Assembly: GCA_022702545.1 (NCBI GenBank)
Contig: JAHRBC010000004.1
Coordinates: 1,984,001 to 2,048,000 of the forward strand
Length of the DNA: 64,000 nt
From: Phycomyces nitens
Taxonomy: Eukaryota > Mucoromycota > Mucoromycetes > Mucorales > Phycomycetaceae
Direction of reading: 5' to 3'
Positions 1 to 10,749 of the stretch are shown piece after piece (position 1 is the stretch's first letter; each line of letters starts with the position of its first letter). The notes beneath the pieces were generated by a model that saw only the letters and a program-made list of their open reading frames with translations, was not told the origin of the DNA and ran no database searches. A program made the translations under genes and the position numbers.

Positions 1-2106
1 TCATACTTATTAAAGCCAATAAAGTCATCACTGACTGTTTCCGAGTATTAAGAATTTGATGTAATTCTTCTCTAGTTAAGATCTTGGCAACTATTTATTT
101 CCTAGTAGGGCAAGACATTTTTGCAAGGTCTTTTGAAAAATGTATATAACGTATATATTAGTTTTTTTTTGATTAACTACAAGTATTGAATATCTTTATC
201 AACTAACTGTTCAAGAAACAACAATTGGCCAATTCTCTATTCCATAAGCAACCCCATACCACTATAAAGCATTTTTCCACGCCTTTTCTTTGTACATTTA
301 TGTTTTTGTTTTTGTTTCTCTCCATAGAATTGCAAACCAAAAATTGGTCAAAGCAGCCGTATTTTTCTATAACCTAGACTTATTTGACTGAACTACCCTG
401 ACCCAGCCCTTAATTATAAATGTGGCCTTGACTTTAGCCCAACACATTTGATTATTATTCTGTTTATAGGTCAAGTTCTGGCTCGGAGACAGGAGCGTAA
501 GGTTAGAAGCCTTTTACATAAAAATATCTGGTAACTTCTTAGCTATAGAAAGTGGCACTAGCAGCTTTAAAGTTTGTTTTTTCCATTTTATTAGGTACTT
601 TTTGTGTACTATGTATATACCTTGATACCTGCTGCTTTATTTATATTTTCTCAAGACAATTAAAGGCTTTTTTTTTTGTCAAGATACATGTATTTATGTA
701 TTAATACTCCCTTTCGATCAGTATTGACCCACCTTTGACAAACTCGCAAAGAATTGAAACAAGTCGAGCAAAAAAAAACAATCGTATTTTACAGCCTAAT
801 TAGTGTAACAATTCTTCTGAACTCACTGCCATAGTATATATAGACCACAATTGCTCCACGAAAAAGACACGTTTGTTGTTTAAAAAACATAATGAACATT
901 TCACTGATATGTTGAGCAAATGATATCCCCTCATTAGGAACATTCTGTTACACTTATTCATTATATTGCACATAGCTATTGGTGTTATTACATATGATCT
1001 TACGAGTTTTTGTAACAATTTTCGTGAGAGACATGATTGATTTGGCCAATAGAGAAGTGCTATATTTATGAGAAAGTATATGTAAGCACATATTCAAATA
1101 GTAAATGTTCTGCCCTGTGTGAAATAATACTCTATTTTTTCATTTTACCCACAATATAAATCCGATCAAGATAAATAACCCGGACCTTTGGAGAAAATCC
1201 TGGGAGTAATGGTCCTGGATTATTTTTAGTTTTTTTTTTTTGAGTGCTTGATGTGTGCAATTCAAGAATAATTGGCGAAAATATATAGGCAAATACACTA
1301 TTGATAGTTACCTACCTAATTAGCCCGTATGGACACCGCACAAAGAGCTAAAGATACAATAGAAGCCGGTATATTGTGCCAAGCTCATAATCTTCTGGGG
1401 AAAACTTGGAGTATAATATTCCGTTATTAATATACATCATGTGCCTTGATCGTCGACTCTTATTGCACTTCTTTTCAAAAATAAGAAATATAAGACTATT
1501 CAGGGTCTATATATTCCATAAGAAGCTAATACATGGATATCAATATAGCAAAATAACTGTATCACATAAAGACTTTGTATAGTTAATACATAGCTCATAC
1601 TGGGACAGGGAAAAGACATATCCTTTCTATATATAAAAAGATGATTATTAAGTATTTGAGATGTGTCACCCGTAGATTACACAGTGTGATAAGCACCAGA
1701 TACTACAACTCAATATAACATTGTGCTTTCGATCTGTAAGACAGTGATGTTACTCAAGCGTACAAGTCAATCAGGCGCGTCGGTTGAACTATATGGGAGG
1801 GTAACTATTTTCACTGCTACCTTTCGGAAGCTCAACTGACTCTTTAATAAAGGTCCTCGGAACAGAAAAGCAGGTCAGAGAAACAGATCTGGTGCTAGGA
1901 TATTATCCAGACGTCTTGTACACAGGGCTGGCGGCAAATAATGTCTATATTTCGACTGGTCCCTGTGCTCGGCAAGATATCTCGTTTTTTTTTTAAAAAA
2001 AATAATGATAATAATTAGAAATTGTATAAAAGCCGTTTCTTCATGGAAGTTTTGACTCACCAGCTATCACTTTTATACTCATTTTATCTCTTTAATTGAA
2101 ATAACA
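1..2106. other. AT-rich intergenic sequence, no gene recognised
   Basis: About 2.1 kb of AT-rich DNA with many stops in all frames and poly-T/poly-A runs. The short open frames here have no recognisable motifs. The last ~60 bp before the lipase start hold a TATA-like stretch (tatactcatttt) and probably the lipase 5' leader. Confidence 0.6.
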
Positions 2107-3677
2107 ATGAAGCTTTCTCTCTTGTCTTCTATTGCACTTGGCTTCCTACTGGCTTCCTCTTCAGCAGATGCTGCTCCAAGAAAGCGTGTCGTTGGTGGGT
2201 CAACAGCAGCATCTGTTCTACCTGATTTAATCCCTGGCCGTACCGCTCCTCCTACAAATGTTCCAGCTGTCTCCTTGGATGCTGAAAAGAATGCTCTTTC
2301 TCGCAATGGACCTCTTCCTGAAGGTGTTGAAACCAAGGGAGGCTTCGCCCTGGATTTGACCAATGTCACTGTTCCAAGCAATATTGCTCTTTCGAGAGTT
2401 AGTCTGCCTTTGGCATCCACTGCAAAGATTGCTAGCTTGAAGACCCAGTTTTCTCTGGCTGACAGTGCCTACTGCGATACAGTCATTGCTGGAAAATGGA
2501 CTTGCAGTACATGCTTGCCCTCTTATACTCTCATAAAGACATTCAGTGTCGGAAGCCACGATGCTACTGGATACATTGCCAGAAACGACAAGACCAAGGA
2601 GATCGAATTGGTCTACAGAGGTTAGTGTTTATTCGCAAAGAAAAAAGTGTTTCCAAGCAGCAATTGACAAAGTATCTGTTTCGGTGTTTAGGATCTGCAT
2701 CTATTGATAACTGGATTGCTGTAAGAACCAAATTGATGACTCTTTCTTGCTTGGATACTTAAAATTGTCATCTTTAGAATCTCGAATTTATCAGAAAGGA
2801 CTACCCTCCTGTTGCTGGAGCCAGTGTTCATATTGGTAACTATTATTTTTAAAAGACCTTCTTGGCAATATATAACTAACTATGCCCTCGCAGGCTTCTA
2901 TGATTCATACATTCAGAGCCAGTCCATCGTACTCACTACTGTCCGTGCCCAATTGACATCCTATCCTTCTTACAGAATCGTTGTTACTGGGTAAGTTTTT
3001 TTTATTATTGTTATATCATCTTTCTAAAGCTCCATAATTATAGTCACTCCCTTGGTGGTGCCATTGCTCCCTTTGCTGCATTGGATCTGTACCAGCGCGA
3101 TTCCAGAATCAGCAATGAGAACATCTTTATCTACACATACGGTAATTATTACTTTATAAATGTCTTGAACGCAAAAGCATTTGACTAAAAACATGTTTTG
3201 GTAAATTAGGTGGCCCTCGTATTGGTAACGATGAATTTGCTTACTACCTTACCTCAACTGGAATCACCTATGAGCGTACCGTCAATAACCGCGACAGTAA
3301 GTTTAAAGAATCTTTATATTAAAAAAAAGATTGGTTATTGACAATATGTTTCTATGAATTCTAGTCGTTGTCCACCTTCCCCCTCAATCATTTGGCTACT
3401 TGCATGCTGGTGTTGAGTACTGGATCACTAGTGATACTTCGGTTGTCAGTAAGTATTTGCTAAAATGAGATCCCAAACACAATCTCACCATCTTTTTCTT
3501 TACCAAATCACAAATAGAAATCTGTGGCACTTCTCTTGACTCTGACGACTGCTCAAACTCTATTGTTCCCTTTACCTCGGTCTCTGATCACACTAGGTAA
3601 GCCTAACCAGCAAGAGAGGATTTACTCTGTACTGACCCTATACCCTTAGCTACTTTGATTTGTCGCGCACCTGCTAA
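2107..3677 (+). CDS. Secreted class 3 triacylglycerol lipase (Rhizomucor miehei type)
   Basis: Predicted extracellular lipase that hydrolyses triacylglycerol esters. Nine exons by hand: 2107-2620, 2692-2720, 2778-2835, 2894-2990, 3044-3141, 3210-3296, 3365-3448, 3518-3596, 3650-3677. Together they give 357 residues, close to the ~363 of the R. miehei prepro-lipase. Residues 1-22 form a signal peptide ending near ADA-AP, followed by a propeptide-like stretch. The mature part carries YRGSASIDNW, the nucleophile elbow GHSLGGA (Ser235), Asp294 in NNRDIVVHLPP and His347 in SVSDHTSYF, so the Ser-Asp-His triad is complete. Cysteines in AYCDT, CSTC, ICGTS, DDCSNS and the C-terminal RTC match the family disulfides. 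The ATG opens the signal peptide with no better upstream choice. Family assignment is firm; substrate preference is not visible. Confidence 0.95.
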
Positions 3678-5124
3678 GCAATTGGTTCTGGATAATCAAT
3701 TCAATTCAATTCAATTCAATTTAATTTAATTTAACTTATTATGCATCTTTCAACTCTCTTGAGATTTGCTGCCACTCATACTATTGATATCTACAAAAAT
3801 AAAAATAAAAATAATTTTATTTTTTGTTGTAAATGATTGCGGTATCCCTCGACTCTTCTTGAAAAAGACGACTTGTTTAATGTCCTATATCTGCTTTATA
3901 ATCCTGCTATACTGAATCCAAACCCATATCTTGTAAAACACACGTTACTCGATATTATTGGAAATGAATTGCGCACATCTTCCACTATGTAATATACATG
4001 TGTTTAAATGATAGGTTTGATGGGATCTTTGTGCAATCTGGGACAAACTCAGATATCAGTCGCTACCCTGAAAGATAAAAAAGACAGTTGTACAAGCCGA
4101 CCAGGACTCAGTTTGTACATAAAATATTATTTCTGCTATTTCAGCATTTAAAGACATTTATAATACCATGTCGCACGGCAAGATAAATACACTTGTCTGG
4201 CCACAGACAGTAGGATATGCGATGGATATATCTAATAAAAGTTAAATTAAATTATTTGGTTTATAGAGACGATTTGTCAGTTTTTTTTATTATTAAAAAA
4301 AAGGGGTAGCCTAAAAACATTGTTGATAGCAAGATTGATAAATATATTATGTATTCTCTCGAGTTCAATCCAAGACTCCAGGTCCTGCAGACAATGGTTG
4401 TAAGATAAAGACAGATTTGCTCATTTCTGCCTATTTTGAGCCTAATGGTCTGGTTGCCCAAAAGTTGAGCCAACAATTCTCGAGACCAAATAAATAACAA
4501 ATGATATGATTTGGAAAACCTTTGGAAAACTACCTTTTCATTCATTCATTTATACAACTTTCTACCAATTGTTAAACATTTACAGTATAAAAAGATTAGA
4601 ATTCTGAATTTTGTTCATTTCTCACTTTATTTTTTTAATATATAATGATTATATCAATGTCTTGAATCTGATATTAATATTGATCAAGACCAATAAATCC
4701 ACTCTTGAACAATCTTTCCTTTTTTTTGCAATCTCAACTTGGAGAAATAATGTCATTTAAATGACCAGAGACTAGCACTGGCTAATATTGAAGAAAAAAA
4801 AGCTAAAAAGGACTTAAGGGCGTATATTGTGAAGATTGGTATAAAATGGCTTTCAATAAAATTGCTCTAATGATTTATATTATATGGATTTATAAAGTGC
4901 AAGTAACTCGCTCTGGGGGCCGTGCGAGGCTTGCAAAATAAAATACGGTGCAAATAACCAGGGCCTGTCCTAATACGGGTTCTTGCGTGACGTGGACTGC
5001 GGTAAAATCAAGTTTTTTTATAGTACACTTGTACAGACCAAATTTTTTTTATTTGGTGGCGAGACAGCGACCGAGTTTGATAACCCTTCCCTTTTTTTTT
5101 TTTTGAAAAAGAACATTACCCATC
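3678..5124. other. Intergenic region with a pentanucleotide microsatellite
   Basis: No gene seen. Just after the lipase stop (about 3698-3733) is a run of ATTCA units degrading into TTTAA. The rest is AT-rich with poly-A/T tracts. The last 100 bp (T/A-rich, to 5124) should hold the eIF4A promoter and leader. Confidence 0.5.
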
Positions 5125-6554
5125 ATGAGGTACATTCATTTTTTATATAGTGTACAAATCACCTAAAAAATATCATGTCACTAACATTCTCGATAGCAAC
5201 GAACCTTTGCAAGAAGTCCAAGAAGTCGAGATCGAGGTATGAGTCGTCCTCTATCCTCACTACAGATATATATATACCCCCAAACTCTAGAAGGAGCCAG
5301 ACATAAATGATGAATGCAATTCTGATAAAGTATCTTTCCTATAGTCCAACTGGGACGAAATCGTCGATAACTTTGACAACATGAACCTCAAGACCGACCT
5401 TCTCCGTGGTGTATATGCCTATGGGTAAGTTACAATAAGCAATACCCTTGAAGTGGAGTCTTTTGACACTTCTTTTGGCCTCTAGTTTCGAGCGTCCCTC
5501 GACCATTCAGCAGCGTGCCATTATGCCCGTTGTAAAGGGCCATGATGTTATTGCCCAGGCCCAGTCTGGTACTGGTAAGACAGCCACCTTCTCCATCTCC
5601 ATCCTCCAGTCGATCGATGTGTCCTTGAAGCAGACCCAGGCTTTGATCCTTGCTCCCACTCGTGAGTTGGCTCTCCAGATCCAAAAGGTCGTCCTTGCCT
5701 TGGGTGACTTTATGGGCATTGAATGCCACGCTTGTATTGGTGGTACCAACGTCCGTGATGACATTGCCAGACTTCAGTCTGGTGTCCACATCGTTGTCGG
5801 TACTCCTGGTCGTGTGTTTGACATGATCAACAACCGTGGTGCCTTTAAGACCGAGCACATCAAGATGTTTGTCCTCGATGAGGCTGATGAGATGCTTTCC
5901 CGTGGTTTCAAGGATCAGATCTACGATGTCTTCCAGTTGTTGCCTGAGACCACCCAGGTCGTCCTTTTGTCTGCCACCATGCCTTCTGATGTCATGGAAG
6001 TCACTACCAAGTTCATGCGTGATCCTATCCGTATTCTTGTCAAGCGTGATGAATTGACCCTTGAAGGTATCAAGCAGTTCTACGTTGCCGTTGACAAGGA
6101 AGAGTGGAAGCTCGACACCTTGTGTGATCTCTACGAGACAGTCACAATTACCCAGGCTGTCATCTTCTGCAACACCCGTCGCAAGGTCGACTGGTTGACT
6201 GACAAGCTCCATGCCCGTGAGTTCACTGTCTCTGCCATGCACGGTGATATGGACCAATCCCAGCGTGATGTTATCATGAAGGAGTTCCGTTCTGGATCTT
6301 CCCGTGTCCTCATCACCACCGATCTTTTGGCCCGTGGTATCGATGTTCAGCAGGTGTCTTTGGTCATCAACTACGATCTCCCCTCCAACCGTGAAAACTA
6401 CATTCACAGAATCGGTCGTGGTGGTCGTTTCGGTCGCAAGGGTGTCGCAATCAACTTTGTTTCCAACGATGATGTCCGTATGATGAGAGATATCGAGCAG
6501 TTCTACAACACCCAGATTGAGGAGATGCCCATGAACGTTGCTGATCTCATCTAA
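5125..6554 (+). CDS. eIF4A: Eukaryotic initiation factor 4A, DEAD-box RNA helicase
   Basis: ATP-dependent RNA helicase of the eIF4F cap-binding complex; it unwinds 5' leaders during translation initiation in the cytoplasm. Four exons: 5125-5129, 5197-5236, 5345-5424, 5486-6554, giving 397 residues, the usual eIF4A length. The first exon is only ATG-AG, and the second codes an acidic N-terminus before [15 protein letters not shown]. All helicase motifs are present: the Q motif ([12 protein letters not shown]), [52 protein letters not shown] and [13 protein letters not shown]. Codon use is strongly biased towards C- and T-ending codons, unlike its neighbours, as expected for very high expression. 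That bias also produces a long antisense open frame, which is not a gene. Identification is essentially certain; the very short first exon is inferred from phase and splice signals. Confidence 0.96.
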
Positions 6555-7059
6555 GGAGAAGGAGAAAGAAGAGGAATATAATATAATAGTAATAGCCATA
6601 GCCATAGCTTTTCTTCTTGTTTTCATTGCTTGAGCAACAATTCTTATTTTCATCTCACCTGCTTCACAAAAAAAAAGAAGAAGACACAGAGACACACAAA
6701 AAAATATATTAAACAATTTAAATTACGGTAAATGCTATTGGGTGTAAAGAAGTATATAAATGAATGAGTGGCGCTTGTGTATTATTATTATTTTTTAATA
6801 ATGTTAATATTAATTAATCTGCAGGATATAGGATCCTACAAATTGTTCAAACATGTATACAATGCATGTTTCTGTACTTTAGAAAATAATGATAATAATC
6901 ATGATAATATTAATAATAGGATAATATATATATATAGATATATAGATAGATAGATAGAGAGACAATTGACTTTGCGTGTGTGAGGGTGTATGAATGTGTG
7001 CGTTGATTTTTGCTTTATATATATATTTAATAAGTATATAATATTTTTTTTTTCTTGAT
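6555..7059. other. Convergent intergenic region, simple repeats
   Basis: The 3' ends of eIF4A (+) and HAP5 (-) face each other here. It contains TA/GATA microsatellite sequence around 6925-6960 and poly-T tracts. No gene seen. Confidence 0.6.
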
Positions 7060-8240
7060 TTAGCTTCTTCTGCCTGCAGAGGGCCCTGGGACACCAGTCT
7101 GAGTTTGGGGTGGGATCTGGGATTGGTCTCCTCCGGGAGCAGCGGCATAAGGATGGTGAGTTGCAAGCTGCTGCAATTGGATCTGATATTGATGGACTTG
7201 TTCAGGAGTCAACTAGAATAAAACATCAATACCAAGCATATCAATCAATCAATTCACCTCACCTGAGACAATTGAGGATAATAAGCAGTATGATCCAATT
7301 GCTTATTCACGTAAAAACCATCATTAATATCCACACAGTTAATCCCATAGTCTCTCTATTCTATTCTAACCTGTGTCTGGGCATACTGGCCCATGCCAGA
7401 TTGATAGTAGTTGGCATACTGAGCCTGATCGTAGACTGGTGCAGTCTGTTGCTATTCAACCAGCCAACTTAATACCACTAATCAAACGATTAAGAAATCT
7501 TACTGCATCGGCTGCCTTTGCTGCTTCTTCGCGTGGAACAATATCGATCAAGAAATCACACATGTCCGTCTTTGATATGGCAGTAGCAATGTCTGAGCGT
7601 TGCAAGGTGCGTCTCTTGTTCTCCTCTGCATGAACCCTTGATATGTGTTAGCAAATATTAAAGAAAAAAGAAAGATATGCTATAATTTCCTATAACAATC
7701 AATATATATATTATGGCTCACCAGGCGCGTCGTGTTAATTCGGCAATAAATATCTCGCAGCCTTTAGCAAACAGGATTGGAGCCTATGGGATTATTGAAA
7801 TTAGTACTATGCGTTGTGGATAATAATGGGTATTTGGTATGATTATTGGAGATATGATCCGGAAAGAATGCTTGGCAGAAATAGAAGCTTACTTCAGCAC
7901 TGATCATCTATAAAAAAAATAACTAGTGTTAAATAGATAATCCAACCAGCCAGCCATCTTAGCTTACCTTTACATCCTGGTCAGTCTTCATGACCTTTTT
8001 GATACGTGCGAGTGGAAGAGGATGGTTCTTAAAGTCTGAATCAAAATTTTCTGCCGTTGCCATTTGCTCTTGCCAAAACTCTGTAAGGTTAAAGATAGGA
8101 TGGCCTCCTGGTGCAGTCACGACAGGTGCGGTCGTGTTGGACTGTGGCTGGAACTGCTGTGTTGGCATTGGGTGCATAATAGACGATCCAGAAGGCTGCT
8201 GGCTCTGTGAGATATCTTCCTGTGGATGCTTTGATGTCAT
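7060..8240 (-). CDS. HAP5: CCAAT-binding factor subunit HAP5 / NF-YC
   Basis: Histone-fold subunit of the heterotrimeric nuclear CCAAT-binding complex. It pairs with the HAP3/NF-YB histone fold, and the pair recruits HAP2. Seven exons on the minus strand: 8240-7968, 7907-7893, 7783-7722, 7636-7504, 7451-7371, 7301-7263, 7212-7060, giving 251 residues. The conserved core begins at FWQEQ and runs through [54 protein letters not shown] and [20 protein letters not shown]. The N-terminus and C-terminus are Q/P-rich, as in other fungal HAP5 proteins. The second exon is only 15 nt (MISAE) and sits inside the histone fold. All joins keep the frame and restore family sequence. The stop follows a GPSAGRRS tail. 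Confidence 0.93.
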
Positions 8241-8885
8241 TGTGGTGAATGGAATGTTTATATATTTAATATATAAAATAAAAGGGATGGCAAGTGAGAG
8301 AAAATAAAATTTAAAGAAGCAATATTTCTTTTATATCTACGTCACAAAAGGTGTAAATAGACAGCGGCAGCATACATCTTGGTAAAACACACATGGGTAA
8401 AACGTACTTTTTCTTTTTTTTTTTCTTTTTCTTCTTCTTCTAAAACAGTGTTTATATGCAAAACCTAATGAAACAGTGATTAAAAAGCACCAAGACCAAC
8501 AACTATTTTTTTTTATTGCTGTAAATTTTTTTCCCTTGAATAATTCAAGTCATCTTAATTATCAAAAGGTTTTATCAGCAAAACCAAATTTCAAATATCT
8601 GACACATTTTTGTATTTTTAATTGATACATTTTATATGCGTGCCTTTATATTCCCCAATAGATACAAAGATTGTCTCAATATATATAAAACATAATAAAT
8701 TCCCGTAACCTCTTTAACAATCTTATATAAATGTGTACAAGGCAACGGTCGAATGGCGTGGTTGTGGTCGGGTGTCACAGTCGGATTGTCAATAAGAGAA
8801 GGGAGGGGAGGGGCATACCCTGACTGTCTTTTTTTTTTATTTTCTTTCCTGTTGTTTCCACTCCCCCTACTCTACACCAGTCCAG
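8241..8885. other. Divergent promoter region between HAP5 and HEM3
   Basis: About 645 bp separating divergently transcribed HAP5 and HEM3. It is AT-rich with poly-T/C tracts; the stretch just before HEM3 (about 8828-8880) is a pyrimidine-rich leader. No canonical element identified. Confidence 0.5.
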
Positions 8886-9993
8886 ATGGCATCTCCACAG
8901 GGCAAAAACTACGCCATTGGCACGCGCAAGTCCGAGTTGGCCATGGTGCAGACTCATCTGGTCCGTGACATCTTACAGAAAAAGTTCCCTCAACACACTT
9001 TCTCGGTCCAAAGCATGTCTACTTCTGGAGACCGTATCTTAGATTTGGCTTTGAACAAGATTGGCGAGAAAGCCCTCTTCACAAAGGAACTGGAGGTTGC
9101 CCTGGAGGACGGCCGTGTTGATTTGGTTGTCCACAGTCTAAAGGACCTCCCGACCGTTCTTCCCGAGGGTATGTATCTTGGGGCTGTTTTGGAACGTGAG
9201 AACCCCCACGATGCCCTTGTACTTGCACCCGGTCTCGATGGTCACACACTGGCCACCCTGCCAAAGGGATCTGTGGTCGGTACAAGTAGTCTTCGTAGAG
9301 TTGCCCAATTGAAGCGCAGATACCCTCATCTTGTTTTTGACGATATGGTAAGTTGGAAGCCCAGAAATGATGACCTACCTGTCTGCTAATCCATGGCTGT
9401 CTTTTTGTGTCGACCACAGCGAGGAAACTTGTGAGTATACAACAGCAAAAAAGATAAGGCATTGATGAGTCTAACGAATTCATGTTAGAAACACACGCCT
9501 TGCAAAGTTAGATGCTGTCGACAGCCGATTTAGCGGCATCATATTGGCCGTGGCTGGTCTGGTACGCATCAACAGAGATGACCGTATTTCACAGATTATC
9601 GAACCTTCAGATTCGCTGCATGCCGTGTCTCAGGGTGCACTGGGTATCGAATGTCGTGAGAACGATAAGGATATCCGTGCACTGTTGGAGTCCCTCAACC
9701 ACACAGAGACCCGTATTATGTGTCTGAGCGAAAGATCCCTGATGCGTACTCTTGAGGGTGGTTGCAGTGTTCCTATTGGCGTGAATACGAAACTCGACAA
9801 GAATTCCCTGCGTCTTCGTGGACTTGTGGCCAGCTTGGATGGCCAGGAAGTTGTTGAGTACGAAGATTCCATTTCGCTGGAGAATGTAAACGACGCAAAG
9901 AAGTTTGAACTGGCAGAAACATTGGGAAATCGTGTGGCAGCCAAGCTGGTTGAATTGGGAGCAAACAAGATTCTTGATGTCTTGCGCCATTAA
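8886..9993 (+). CDS. HEM3: Porphobilinogen deaminase (hydroxymethylbilane synthase)
   Basis: Third committed heme-pathway enzyme: it joins four porphobilinogens into hydroxymethylbilane in the cytosol. Three exons: 8886-9347, an 11-nt exon 9420-9430, and 9489-9993, giving 325 residues (yeast about 327). N-terminal features are [35 protein letters not shown] and the catalytic [10 protein letters not shown]. The middle holds [13 protein letters not shown] and [12 protein letters not shown], and the cofactor-binding cysteine lies in [10 protein letters not shown] at about residue 250. The 11-nt exon supplies the RGN residues of the conserved RGNxxTRL motif, so it cannot be skipped without breaking the active site. 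The start is the first in-frame ATG before the conserved block. No mitochondrial targeting peptide, as expected. Confidence 0.95.
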
Positions 9994-10091
9994 AACCAGG
10001 AAAAAAAAAGAGAATCCCCAAAAAGATCAGAAACACACATGTCTTGTATTTGTTCTTTTCAACCGACATTCCCTCCTCCCTTTACTATTTC

Positions 10092-10124
<33 letters not shown>

Positions 10125-10749
10125 TACTATTATTATCATTACTATTCTTTCTTCTTCTTCTCATGTATCATTCTCAAAGCAATACATGTCCATTCATCTC
10201 CATTATCTGCCGTGTCCTTACATTACATTCGCACTGACATTTCAAGGAATAAATAAAATCGGTAACTGCAATACACATGTCAAGAAGGAATACACAGAAA
10301 AAAAAAGTTGGTTTTATTCAAAGATATAGTAATAAAAATAAATATAAAAAGAGGAAAAGACTCTGGATTTACTTTAAATTAACAAACAGCAAGAAAGATA
10401 AAGACAAGGTCGATATCTTTTTGTGTTTTTGAAAGGACAAAAAAAAGGAAAGACTTTTTCTTTTTCAGAGGCGGTAAAGGCTGGAACTCTACAGACATAA
10501 AGGGTAATTGAGAGTATTTGAAAGCAATAGAGAGGGGGTGGGGGATCCAGTCTAACAAAAAAGAAGTTCTTTTTTCTATGAGGTGATGAATGGAAGATTT
10601 TGTGTGTTTTTCTATAGAGATAAGAGGGAGAGAGGTAGAGAGGAGAGGAGAGAAGAGAGGAGAGAGGAGAAGAGAGGAGAGGAGGGGTGTATATATAAAT
10701 AAATATAGAGTATAAAAAAAATAAAGAATGCGATGCTCAAAATCAAGGT
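9994..10749. repeat. Convergent intergenic region with CT and GA microsatellites
   Basis: Between the 3' ends of HEM3 (+) and the MFS gene (-). A (CTCT/ATCT) pyrimidine tract at about 10087-10130 is followed, about 500 bp on, by an impure GA/GGAGA purine tract at about 10617-10687. The two could pair as an imperfect inverted repeat in transcripts crossing the region. AATAAA-type signals occur near 10245 (HEM3 side). No gene seen. Confidence 0.6.

Noticed and set aside
5430..6716. 428-codon open frame antisense to eIF4A
   Set aside because: It mirrors the strongly biased codons of eIF4A, whose motifs are complete on the plus strand. The antisense product has no recognisable domain.
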